Below are positions 1-10,290 of a DNA stretch of 64,000 nt, piece by piece. The stretch covers positions 186,001 to 250,000 of the forward strand of contig JAITYX010000045.1 in the NCBI GenBank assembly GCA_021018815.1, written 5' to 3'. The notes below the pieces were generated by a model. That model was not told the DNA's origin, made no database searches, and saw only the letters and a list, made by a program, of their open reading frames with translations. The first letter of the stretch is position 1. Each line of letters opens with the position of its first letter. The stretch comes from Talinum fruticosum. Taxonomy: Eukaryota; Streptophyta; Magnoliopsida; Caryophyllales; Talinaceae. A program made the translations under genes and the position numbers.

Positions 1-402
1 GTGTATCTCATTGGATGCTCTTCCTTAGGCACTTGACATAAACCATACGGACCCTTGGACCGTCACCTTGTTTTATTTATGGACAATGGCAAAACAATAG
101 CACTTGGAACAAATCATGGCCGGGTTTACCCTTGCTTTAACGTGGAGGGATTTAGGCATTTTAGGTGACTATCTTGTAACTCTACTAAGCTCTTGCTCAT
201 AACCCCATTGAAGAACATTTATTTATAAACAAGATCATAAGGATTTTGATGTCCTTGTCTACTCAACCTCCGAGATCCTTTAACAAAACGCTTGGAACCA
301 TGGACATATCAAGTATTCCCAGTTCTTCCTTGATCATGCAAAGCTGATTAGGATGGACATTTCTCAGCTCAAAATGTTGGGCTGTCCACTCTCCATCAAA
401 GA
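1..402 (-). repeat. Family X LTR, first ~400 bp, inverted piece
   Basis: Read on the minus strand, this starts at 402 with TGATGGAGAGTGG and follows the first ~400 bp of the X LTR seen complete at 26873, including the motifs after GAGCTGA and the TTTATAAATAAATGTTC stretch. It runs off the left window edge. It abuts a plus-strand X LTR piece with no host DNA and no duplication between them, so this is a rearrangement junction and not a simple insertion end. Confidence 0.8.
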
Positions 403-1433
403 CGGTCCAAAAATATCTAAAGGGTATTTTAGGCACATTTTGTTCATGCTGAATTTTATGATCGAAACATCATGCTCGGTTAAGGGACAATGGCCGGACC
501 TTCAAAGCTCAAAGAGGATTCTAGAAGCATTCCCAAGCATCATCTCTAGTGGAAGAATCCATGTGTTGGACCTATGACAAGCTTTCTTGCACAAGGGGAA
601 GGAAATACTTGGCTAGAATTAACTTTCATTTTAGCCACATGTTCCCAAGTTGGCTTGGACAAGGGGCTAATACATCTTAGGCCATTGATCTTGTAATCTT
701 TCTTTTAGGCCTTAGATTATGTTTTAGTTTTGATTTATTTTCAGCATCTTTTATTTCCTTATAAATAGTTTATGCATTCAGCCATGTAAAGGAGACATGA
801 TGATGAATATATGAACTTGAGCTGGATTGCTCTTCTTTTCGAGATGGATTTCTCGGCCCCTTAAATTCTCAAAGCTGTATCCAAGTTGGCTACTTAGTGG
901 TGTTCTTTTAGTCCTTAAACCTACCGGTGGTGTTTCTGTATCCGGCAAGGTGAGAGGTGCCCTTTGGTCATTTCTAGGTGGTGTTTACGTATCCTAGAGA
1001 TAGCCTCGGTTTTATCCCTTCACTTCCCATCTCCATATCTCACAAACCGCTCATCCATTTCAACCCAAATTTCACCCACCAACCTTCCAGTGTGTCTATT
1101 CCCCCCCACCAAATCGCCTCCATCCAAGCAGTATTCCGACCCCCACCTTCAGATCAAACAAAGAGTACCATCCTGGACAATCGGCCTAGAACCACGACTT
1201 TCAGCTCCGTGATCAAGGTGTTCTCGGCGATAAAAAAATCCAAAAAAACCAGAGCTTCTTTAACCAGTTGAGAAGCTCCATACCAAATTTCAGCTCCATC
1301 CCCCATCATTTGCCCCTCCTTTCACCCTTTTTCCCAAGACTGCGCCAGCAGAGTCACATTCTGGCCGGGTAGCATTTCTTGCGATTTTCCTCTTCTTTTT
1401 GCTTCCGCTCCCACTATACATCACCTTCTTAGC
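403..1433 (+). repeat. Family X LTR, 3' three quarters
   Basis: Plus-strand X LTR lacking its first ~250 bp. It begins within the GACGGTCC segment also found (reverse strand) near 23550, carries the paired GGTGGTGTTT..GTATCC motif at about 917 and 977, and ends with the family terminus CACTATACATCA at 1433. After it comes copia RNase H sequence (1434 on). With no 5' end, a target-site duplication cannot be checked. Confidence 0.8.
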
Positions 1434-1670
1434 CATTCATATCAAGTGTAACAATCAAAGTGCTATCAACATTACCAAGAACCTAGTTCAACATTGAAAG
1501 ACTAAGCACATTGTGGTCGGATATCACTTTCTAAGAGATCATTATGAAAAATGTGATATAGAACTTGAATTCATTTCTACTAAATTCTAATTGGCTGATA
1601 TTTTCACTAAACCATTTGGTGAAAATCAGTTTTGTTTTATTAAAAATGAGCTTAGTATGTTAAATGCAGG
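1434..1670 (+). pseudogene. Ty1/copia RNase H C-terminus (S copy G), degenerate
   Basis: Reading from 1436, the frame gives the end of a copia RNase H: KCNNQSAINITKN, then HIVVGYHFLRDHYEK, LADIFTKPFGENQF and KNELSMLNA. The LADIFTKP and NEL-MLNA blocks are the usual C-terminal signature of plant copia polyproteins. Two internal stops replace glutamine or serine codons, and the normal stop after LNA has become a glycine codon, so it is not functional. Everything upstream in pol has been lost to the X LTR rearrangement at 1-1433. The ORF3 downstream on the same strand shows that both are remains of one S element. Confidence 0.8.
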
Positions 1671-2071
1671 ATTACATGTTTTACTGCATAAATTATTATA
1701 TGCTTATATTGTTCAAACATGTTTTATTGAGTTAAGTCCGAATAATTGGTAGTTCAATTGAGAATTCATAAACAGAGCTCTAATTGTTAGTAACTCGAGT
1801 TGATTCTAAGCGAGTTAGATAGGATAATCGAGTCGAGAATCGGTTAAGAGAAAATGGACAACAAAACTTCGAGGTCATCTCTAATAAATAGAGAATCTTA
1901 GAAAATTTTTCAAAATTTTTCAAAATTTCTCTCTCTCTTTCCCACACGATCATACTAGAAAATTACCTGTTGGGATGTAGTTTCAAGAAAGACGTTAGAA
2001 TTGTAACAATTCAAACTAGTTGTTGCACTCGTTGTTGGGGTCGGTTATGGTTTCTACCCATTAAGAACTTT

Positions 2072-2084
2072 TATATATAAATAA
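2072..2084 (+). promoter_or_regulatory. TATA-like box upstream of ORF3 (copy G)
   Basis: TTATATATAAATA lies about 170 bp before the ORF3 start at 2243, with a C/T-rich stretch (2155-2235) between. The same arrangement is found in the four other S copies, which is why it is called here. Promoter activity is inferred. Confidence 0.45.
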
Positions 2085-2242
2085 CACTCACTTATACTTA
2101 TTTCCACACTTTGCTACTTTGCTCTCACACTTTTTGAAACTCAACAGTCGAACTCTTTTCTCTCACTCGGACTCTTTCAACTTACTCAAACTCAAACTTA
2201 AGTTCTCACTCCTACATTCTCTCTTCTACTCTTTCATTCGAT

Positions 2243-3260
2243 ATGCTTAAAAGAGGATCATTCATCAAGGGAGGTTCGACCATAAACAAGGCCCGAACTT
2301 CTCTAAGAATTGTTGTATCATCTTCTCAGCTCGAGGACCCTCGGAAAGAGGCCTCAAAAGGCATAACTATTTCTTCCCTAAATATGGAAGAATCAAAACT
2401 CATATTGTCGCCCCATACTACTTCTTGGATGACAAATTGTTTCTTTCAACCAAACTCTCTTGGGTTGAAAAACTCAAGAAAACTAGTTTCTTTGCTCTTC
2501 TCTCGCTATCGTGACTACATCTACCCGGATTTAGTCACGGAATTTTATCAAAACTTGTCTACGTCAGGTAAAATTCTTATTTCTTTCATTCAAGGCAAGA
2601 AAATTGTCATGAACCCCGCTCTCCTCCACAAACATTTCAATATTGAAGGTTTGTTTCTTGATACAAACACTCTTTCTTTCAATGAAGTCGATGATGGATT
2701 CTTTTCTAAGTATGCTCGAGTCAAGCCTAAGGCTCGAAAGAACTTTTCTCTCACCCAACTAAAGTCCGAAGCAAGACTTCTCTGTTTTCTTCTTGATGAG
2801 AATTGTGTTTTACTTCTATCTCTTCAAAAGAGAACCCAAACGAGTAAGGTTCTCAAAGTTCTTTTTGATATTCTTAAAGGGTATGAGGTTGACCTCTTCC
2901 ATTTCATTCTTGAGTAGATAACTTCGGTCCCCCAGGACATAAAGAAGCCCCTCTTCCCTTTGGAGCCAATCTCTCCAAGGTCTTTGCTCACTTCAAAGTT
3001 AAACTCCCCACATGGACATATAAAGTTTTGGCTTCTGCCATTTCTATCGGTAAAGAGTTTAGGTCTCGGATACTAGGAAACTAAACCTGGCTTCTAGGCT
3101 CATTCATCCGAAATTGCTCCAACTTCCTTCTCCTCCTAAGAAGAGTTCACGAAAACCTCTTCATCTTTCAGCTAGTCCATCTTTTTCACAACCAGGTCCT
3201 TCTATGTATATCTTCAAGCAAATAGCTACGCAATTTGCTACTCCGGTGAACGAGTTTTAA
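2243..3260 (+). pseudogene. ORF3 (envelope-like) of S copy G
   Basis: An open frame of 224 codons (2243-2917) starts with MLKRGS and a basic, low-complexity head. A folded-looking core follows (FYQNLS, LLHKHFNIEGLFL, FNEVDDGFFSKYA, then EARLLCFLL). After a stop at 2917 the homologous sequence continues through a frameshift (KKPLFPFGANLSKVFAHFKVKLP) to a stop at 3258-3260. The same protein is recognisable downstream of pol in copies A, B, C and D. Position after pol and before the polypurine tract fits the envelope-like ORF of Sirevirus-type copia elements. From memory it also resembles proteins labelled 'putative plant transposon protein domain'; not checked. I see no clear signal peptide or membrane span, so an envelope role is only positional. 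Confidence 0.55.
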
Positions 3261-3416
3261 TCAACTCGATCGCCTTCATGCCTAGGGGAAGAAAGAGTTA
3301 GTTGGTTTAGGGGAGTATTTTTATGTATCGGCTTCATGCCTAAATAAAATTTTAGTTATTTGCTATATCTCTAATACACATTATCTCTACCATTTTATTC
3401 ATCTCGGTTTGATACT

Positions 3417-5669
3417 CGTAGACACCTAAAATGTGTCATCCTTATCTCTTTTATTTCTATAATTTATTTTGTTGGCCCGATGATGAAATATCGAGTCCTG
3501 TTTGAGGATTTGGATCACGGACGATATTTGATTGGTGTGACGAAGCCGATAAACCAACAAAAACCCTTCGAGCACCAAATAAATAGCCTTTTGCCTTAGG
3601 TCGGTCCAAAAATCCTTTTCTTTTGTCCAAGCCCGGGTCAAACCTTCGAGTCAACGGAAGCTCGACACCGCGTACATGCACATTCAGGGCTCAAAACACC
3701 GCATTTCATCACTAGCGTCCAACCTAGAAACAGAGCTGAAGACATCAAAATGACGTCGTATGGCTGGCGCCACGTTTTATGGTCGGAATCACAAAAACTT
3801 TGTGTTTTGCTCCAAACTGTCCAACCGAGACACAAAGAAAAACGACGTCGCTTATGTCCGACAACGTACACCAGGTCCAAACACACCTGAAGCGCCGTGC
3901 TTTGCTCGGAGTCTTGCTACAACACGGAAGAAGTTGGAGGACCAAATGACATCGTTTAGGTCTAGCGACGCGCATCCCGGATCGGATCTATCGTATGGCC
4001 GACGTCACGTTTCATGGTTAGAATCACCAAAACGCTGTGTTTTGCTCCAAACAGATCCAACCAAGACACGAGCTTATTTCCTCAAAACGACGTCTCTTAT
4101 GTCCGACGCCTCACACCGGATCCAAACACACCGAAACGTTGTGTTTTGCCCGGAGCCTTGTTATAACTTGGAAGAAGCTCGGAGGACCAAACGACGTCGC
4201 TTATGTCCGGCACCGCACATTGGGTCCAAACACACCAAAATGCTTGCGTTTTACTTCAAACAGTCCAACCGATAGCCTATGCTTTCCGGACGATCGCTTA
4301 GGTCCTAAACTTAGGTCATTTGTGACCTAACCTTTCCCTATTAACAGAGAGCCTATGCTTTCATTTTGCATACGAATTTTCCCTAAGCATTACGCCGTCG
4401 AATATTGAACCGATACGACTCATCCCTAAGCGTTATCGTCGCTGAAGCTAAATTAAGAGGTACTGAATGCACTCGCTAGTATTCCGATCTCTCGGTTTCT
4501 TTTAGCTTACATTCATCATACTCTCTACATCTAATCCCTAATATTCCACCAGTCTTATCTTCTTACTTACCCTCACAAAAACTCACAAAAAGCCTTTCAA
4601 TTCACCACCGTCACACTTCTAGATCCAAATTCAAGATCCGGATCAACAAGCGGGACAACCCGAGGGCACTAATTCGGCCTTCATGACGGTTTATTTATTG
4701 CTTTTATTATTTATCGTTTTTGTATTTTGGAGAAAAGATGTATTGCATTTAAATTCTTCCCCGCCCAATGTAAGCTTTTACTTTCGCTTGCGTTTCTTTT
4801 CGCTTTTCTTTTATTTCTTTATTGCTTTTCATTTATCATTTTTCCTATCTCGCTTTATTGTTTTCTTTTAGCATACCTTGATTGCTTTTAATTTGTGTCT
4901 CGTTATGTTGCGTGCCTGTTTTTAAATATATTATCTAAACTCACTTTTCAAACTAGTAAAGGTCGTTGTTTGACGGGTGGAACGGAAGGGCTTATCCCTA
5001 TGTTTCGTACCCTCGCCCCGAATCTGGATGTCTGTTCTAGACCGATGGAGTCATTTTTTAAACTCTTTCAAGCTTAGTTTTCCCATACTAAGATTGGAAT
5101 AGTATTTCTTTATTTTATTTTTGTTAGTTTTTACTCTTAAACCTCGACTGGCGACTCCCTTTTCTAATTTATTTCTCTTAAACCGCCTCTCGATTTTTTG
5201 ATCGAAAATAAAAAAAGAAAGTTTTGGATCTACCAGCCATGCCCGGAGGCTGAGGCTAATCACCTTAGTCACGACCCCGGCCGGCGCCGTTGACCAAATG
5301 GTGCCGACAATGATTAGTGGGTGGGGCTTCGGTCCAAACTAGTGTTTTCACACCGGTTTGGCCCTAAAGCCCCACGGTAGAATCAATAAACCCTCACTTT
5401 TTTATCTTTTAGTTGAGGAATAATATCCCGAGATTTCTAAAAATAATTTTTAAAATAAAATAATTAATACGAGCATCACTTAGTCCTATTTAATTTATTA
5501 ACTTCTAAAATTTGAAAATCTAAATAAGAGGTTAATTCCCACTTTCAAAATTCTTTCTTCAAAACCCTCAATCATTTCCATCTTTAAAAAAAAAGAAAGT
5601 TAAAACTCTTGCCAATTCATGGGGAAGCTCGGGTCCCCCGCATGGGTACGCAGGACCGTGGTTCCTACA
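3417..5669 (+). repeat. 5' LTR of T element 1
   Basis: Starts CGTAGACACCTAAAATGTG (a related LTR start at 19596 reads TGTAGACACC) and ends GGTTCCTACA just before the primer-binding site. The 3' copy is 17293-19312. This copy is 2,253 bp against 2,020 bp because a 235-bp unit is duplicated here. A TATA-like CCCTATTAACAGAGAGCC occurs near 4336, and the homologous place in the 3' LTR reads CCCTATAAATAGAGAGCC (17984-18001), a good candidate for the LTR promoter. Confidence 0.85.
3757..4230 (+). repeat. Tandem duplication of a ~235-bp unit in the 5' LTR
   Basis: CGTATGGC..GGCGCCACGTTT at 3757 recurs as CGTATGGCCGACGTCACG at 3992 (period 235). The 3' LTR has only one copy, from 17634. Within the units a shorter block, CGACGTC(G/T)CTTATGTCCG, occurs at about 3842, 4089 and 4192. 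The one extra unit accounts for the 233-bp length difference between the LTRs. Confidence 0.75.
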
Positions 5670-5671
5670 AG

Positions 5672-5688
5672 TGGCAACTCCACATGGG
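5672..5688 (+). other. Primer-binding site, tRNA-Arg type (T element 1)
   Basis: TGGCAACTCCACATGGG begins two bases after the LTR end. Tat/Ogre elements typically use a tRNA-Arg primer site of the form TGGCGACTCCA-TGGGG, which this matches closely. Confidence 0.75.
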
Positions 5689-7204
5689 ATAATCACTTAT
5701 TAAGAGGGCAAAACTTTAGAATTTGAGTTGTGAGTTTTCATAATGTATTTGCATTAGGCATCCCACATTTAGGCAACCTTGAACATAGTTTTGTTATGTT
5801 GTTAGACCATTAGACTTTACCTTTTTAAGAATAATTTTTAGAAGAGGTTCGAACCGCTTACCCGGATCGGCCCAGCTAGGCTTAATTGTTCTAGGGAGGC
5901 GGTACCTCTTTCCTCATAGCACGCGCTTTTGGTTTATCAAGAGGCACCGAGAATTCATGTGCTTCCTGTCATGCACCCCATGGAGGACTAAATTCTCGAA
6001 TTATGAGACACCATATATCCTACCTAGATTTAACCCACTTTTGACCATAGACCCTTGGTTGTTCAGGTGGAACCCCGTATCTTCATTTGCATGCTTGGAT
6101 GAGTGTGATTGCTTTTAGATTTAATCATCTATTGTGAGCCTTTAGGGTTAGGTGAGAAGTGTTGATTAGCCCTTGCATGGGTGTAAATAAAAAATCATAA
6201 TAAATTTCATAGAGTCGGTCCATTATGTGCATTTAGCCAAAAGTCAAAAATTGCCTTTCTCCTTTTTTTGGTCGGTCCATTAATTGCATTTTCGAGTCAT
6301 CATAAAATTCTTCTTAGTTTTAGATGGTCTAGGTCTCAGGTAGTCACCACCAGTTAGTCCGGAAGGGTCTTACCAAGGACCCTTCTATCTCTTCGGTTAG
6401 TCTTATGATATGGACCTCTTTATTTTTTTCATTTCCATTTGCATTTTTTTATTTTTATTTAGCCAAAACATTTAGCCAAAATAAATTCATCTCAAATTAG
6501 ATGAGTCCATTTTTCATTTTCATTTTTCCATTTAGCCAAAATAAATTCAGCTCAAATTAGGTGAGTCCATTTTATATTTTCATTTTTCATTTAGGCAAAA
6601 TAAATTCATCTCAAATTAGGTGAGTCCATTTTGCACTTTTATTTTTCATTTAGCCAAAATAAATTCATCTCAAATTAGATGAGTCCATTTTCATTTTTCA
6701 TTTAGCCAAAATAAAATCATCTCAAATTAGGTGGGTCCGATCTTTCATATTTCATTTCTTATTTAACCAAAATAAATCCATCTTCAATTAGGAATAATCA
6801 TTTATGCATTCCAATGATGCGCCAAATCATAAAATCATCCCAAATTAAGTCACGAGCATCATTGCATATGTTTCATTTGTTTTGTATTCCTTATGTGCAT
6901 CTAAATAAAAAGTAAACTTAGTCTCTTCGGGTCACACGTTTAAACCCCTTCCTCGCTAAAAGTGGTATTCCTTCACATGGTCCTAAGTATCATCCTTTGG
7001 GTTGCAGAATAAGGAAGTCTACTACAATTGAGTATCGTCGTAATCCAATCTCCAAAAGGTTATAACGTCTTAACAAGGAGTCTCGACACATCTTTCCCTC
7101 ACTCTACATCGCAGTCTACACCAGTGCAACCTACCTCAGTGCATACCACACAATTTCGGTTTATTTTCTCGTTGTAGGATAGTACCTAAAAGAATTCCCG
7201 TCCA
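5689..7204 (+). other. Non-coding leader of T element 1
   Basis: About 1.5 kb between primer site and gag with no supportable gene. It is T-rich and contains the tandem repeats described separately (6466-6805). Long leaders are normal for Tat/Ogre elements. Confidence 0.6.
6466..6805 (+). repeat. Imperfect ~55-60-bp tandem repeat, about six copies
   Basis: The unit is CATTTAGCCAAAATAAATTC, then a (A/T)CTCAAATTAG(A/G)TG(A/G)GTCC block, then a T-rich spacer ending TTTTCATTT. Copies begin at about 6469, 6531, 6589, 6647, 6699 and 6760; the last is most decayed. Tandem repeats in untranslated regions are known from Ogre/Tat elements and can seed satellites. Confidence 0.75.
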
Positions 7205-8440
7205 ATGGACGGAGCACCGTAATCATCTCCCATCATCACCTTGGTCAATGAAACCTCAGCCAAAATAGAAGCCCAGATTGAGGCTGAGGATAAGAAAATA
7301 GAGTCCATATGAGACACTCTCAAAGCTATCCTAAAATCTATTGATAATAGTAAGAAAGACGATGAAGGAGAAGAAGAACAATTATTAGGAGGAGGTCCTC
7401 CACCCCCACCATCTCCTCCAAGCAGTACCAACATGAATCCAAGTCTAATCCACGTAGAGATCGGATAGAACAAATGCTAAGGGAGTCATCCATGTTCAAG
7501 CAATCACTACTTTGACCATAAGGGATCCACTTTAATCCCCAAAGGGAAGCTACCTCCTAAGTTCACCATGCTCGATATCAAGTTTAGAGGTTCCGAGAAT
7601 CCCCTTCATCATGTTTGCAACTTCTTAGGAGCAATGACTCTTAAGAACATACAGAAGACACTTACCACATCATCTCTCCATGGACTTTTGACAGTGATGT
7701 AATGAAGTGGTATAACGCAGTTGATCCACGCAAGATCACCAATTGGAATGATTTTCCTAAGGAGTTCCTATAACACTAATCTACCTGTTACACTTAGAAA
7801 CTTGGAGTTGATCAAGCAAGGTGACAAATAGAGGTTTATAGAATTTCTCACCGGATGGAGGGCAAAGGCTGCCCACATGGTAGACTCGACCTTTCGAGAA
7901 GGACTAAGTTAGAATAATCGTGAAGAACCCCGGCACTCGCCTACAATCAACACCTCAAATTTTTACCGTTCATGAGTTTCTCAACCCTTAGAGACACCGA
8001 CATGTTGATAGAAGAAGAATTATCTACCACGACCACAAAATTTGTGATCTGGATACGGAGGTAATTATCGGTCTAAAGACAAGAAAACCTCTAACCAAGG
8101 CAATACTAGTTGGGGTGCGGATGTCAATGCCCTTAACGGTATAATGACTACACTCCAATTGATACCACGTATGCTCGAGCCCTTGACCGCCTGTTGTCTA
8201 AAGGGAAAATAGAATTGCCACCTATAAGAATAGAATCGAAACCATGAAATAGTCTAAAAACTTGGACACAAGAAAATTCTCGTAAATACCATCGTGCACA
8301 AGGACATGACACTCAAGCAATGTTGGACGTTCAAGAATAAGTTGGAGAGCATGTTCCGTAATGGTTAACTCCTTCTCCCTAAGGCCGCCCGAAGCCAAGC
8401 AACAACAAAAATCTATTCAAGTGGCACCTTAGCCATATTT
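7205..8440 (+). pseudogene. Ty3/gypsy gag (capsid) relic, T element 1
   Basis: Starts MDGAP at 7205, with several stops and frame changes. An acidic, helix-prone head (7240-7380) and a proline run (7390-7420) are followed by a retrotransposon gag core: KGKLPPKFTMLDIKFRG (7540-7590), WYNAVDPRKITNWNDFPKEF (7710-7765) and NLPVTLRNLELIKQGD (7780-7830). The 3' part (8160-8340) has the gypsy gag tail pattern ARALDRLLSKGKIELPPIRI followed by YHRAQGHDT. Function in an intact copy: capsid packaging of the element RNA. Here it is non-functional. Confidence 0.75.
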
Positions 8441-8919
8441 GTTGAACCCATTCCAGGTCGAGTGGAACCTATCTGTCTTCATTCAAGACATCAATGAGTC
8501 CAAACCACTTCTTAGCTTTCCTCCCTTAGACTTAAAAGTCCCTATATTCCGGGTAAGTGATGAAGAAGACGTGTACGAAACGAAAGATGATAGTGACGAT
8601 AACTTCGGGGCACACCACCCTTAGAAGAAGACTTTTGGGGAGAACCAAAGAGTCTAGAAATACAATTCCTTACTAGATCTAGACGACAAAATTCACCCGT
8701 GGGGCCAAAATAGACTCAAGAAGCCCCAAAAGAACTCGAACCTCGCTAAAGAAGAAGACCCAATCTTGAAACAACTTCAAAAGCTTAAAGCTGATATCTC
8801 TATCTGGCAACTCATATTTGCTTCCCAAAAATATAGTGCAGACCTTAATTGACGCACTTAGCAAAATCGATGTCTCTCCTAAAACCACGCTTGAGGAAGT
8901 AGTAGGATTGGTCAATAGT

Positions 8920-9641
8920 GGGGATAGAACCATCACCTTTGACCGAGATAGATCTCTCTCAAGAAGGCATTGTACACAACAATGCCCTTTACTTAACCAT
9001 TACTTGCCTTAACAAGTTCATTCCCCTAATCTTAATAGACAATGAATTTCGTTGTGAACGTTTGTCCTTAGAGGACTAGAAAAAGGTTAGGTATCGGAGA
9101 GCAACAACTCTCTAAACATATTGTTCATCTCCAACCCTATGGTAATTCTAAAAGGACAGTCTTGGGAATAGTGACCTTACCAATTAATGTGGGACCAAGT
9201 GGTAAAGAACAATGATTTTCAAGTCCTGGACATCCCAACCACATTTAACCTACTTATAGAATGCCCTTGGTTACATGACCATAAGGCGAGTGCCCTCTAC
9301 ACTATACTAGAAAGTTAAGATGATCATCAAAGGTCAAGTTGTAACTGTCAACGGGGATAATCTCTCGTGCTACTATGACCTCCAAAGAATGTGTGATTGA
9401 AATTGAGCATGATGTTGATGGTGAAGAACTTTACGGGTTTGAGACTGTCGCCGCTCTAAACAAGGATAAAATATCTCTCAACTTGAATCCTTATGGTAAC
9501 CTTAGTTTCCACTTAATGCTTAGGAAGAAGGGGTATTTTCTAGGCCTAGCTACAGGTCAAAGAGCATACCACCGTATTTTCCCACCCCTTCAACCCACCA
9601 ACAATTATGAGTTTAGGTTAGGCTATCAGCCTCATCGTTAA
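8920..9641 (+). pseudogene. Aspartic protease and G-patch-like relic, T element 1
   Basis: The segment around 8975-9080 reads NNALYLTITCLNKF then PLILIDNEFRCERL, the Tat-type protease core in which the usual D-N-G-S has become D-N-E-F, so the catalytic loop is damaged. The domain ends with GQVVTVNGDN at about 9335-9360. The frame 9375-9641 then gives an acidic linker and LRKKGYFLGLATGQ..GLGYQP-like sequence, the degenerate G-patch that follows protease in this lineage. Stops break the unit near 9080, 9110 and 9640. Confidence 0.65.
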
Positions 9642-10290
9642 GGAAATGGCCTAAGCCAAGTGGGATGTTAAAACTAGGAGGACAACACCATACATAGTCC
9701 GTTCCATCAAACACTTTTCTCATATCCTAAAAGGGCAGTTTCTAAAATAAGGGGATGACTTCCCTACTACGACTTTCCCGAGCCTTATTACCTCAAAGAG
9801 AAGGGCATTCTAGTACTTGGTTTGGAAATGTTTAGCGATCGCCATGTATTGGAAAAGGAGGCACCCTACCTCCTTGAAGAAGTACAGTCCACATCGGATT
9901 GGACCAACTTGGCTGGGAGTAATATCTTCAATCACTGTTTGGATAGGAGAAGAACCTAGAAGGGAATTCGGTTTCGGTAATGTCTCGAGCCATGTCACAC
10001 CTGTAATTTAATCCATCCGAGTCATCACCGGTGTTGACATCGAAGGTTCCAAGTATATCACCTGGATCGATGTTGAGGAGGGCCAAGAATTTGCTCGTTA
10101 ACTTAGGAGAGCATCCCGTTCTCGAGTCTAGCACTAGGGCTTTTATTTCTGTTCCAGCTTTTGCTAGTTCATCTTCCAGCTTTGTTATTTCTAGTTTTGC
10201 AATTTCGTTTCGAGTCCGATGTACTCATTTCCTCATTCAATAAGATGAATCTTTGTACTTACTCCTTACTTTCTCCTATTTTTAATTATT
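9642..10290 (+). other. Protease-RT spacer; reverse transcriptase missing
   Basis: Up to about 9960 the sequence can be read in broken frames as the spacer that normally lies between protease and RT (GDDFPTTTFPS at 9750; ASSWTNLAG-like near 9900). I find none of the RT motifs (no F-DD box, no LPFGLKNA-like block) before RNase H begins near 10300, so about 1 kb of RT has been deleted or replaced. 10100-10290 shows nothing recognisable. Confidence 0.5.

Noticed and set aside
3638..4330. Overlapping frames on both strands in the T LTR (for example 3760-4275)
   Set aside because: They arise from GC-rich tandem repeats, do not persist in the 3' LTR, and show no domain.
6466..6805. CRISPR-like array
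   Set aside because: Units are contiguous, imperfect tandem repeats without unique spacers, in a plant retrotransposon leader.
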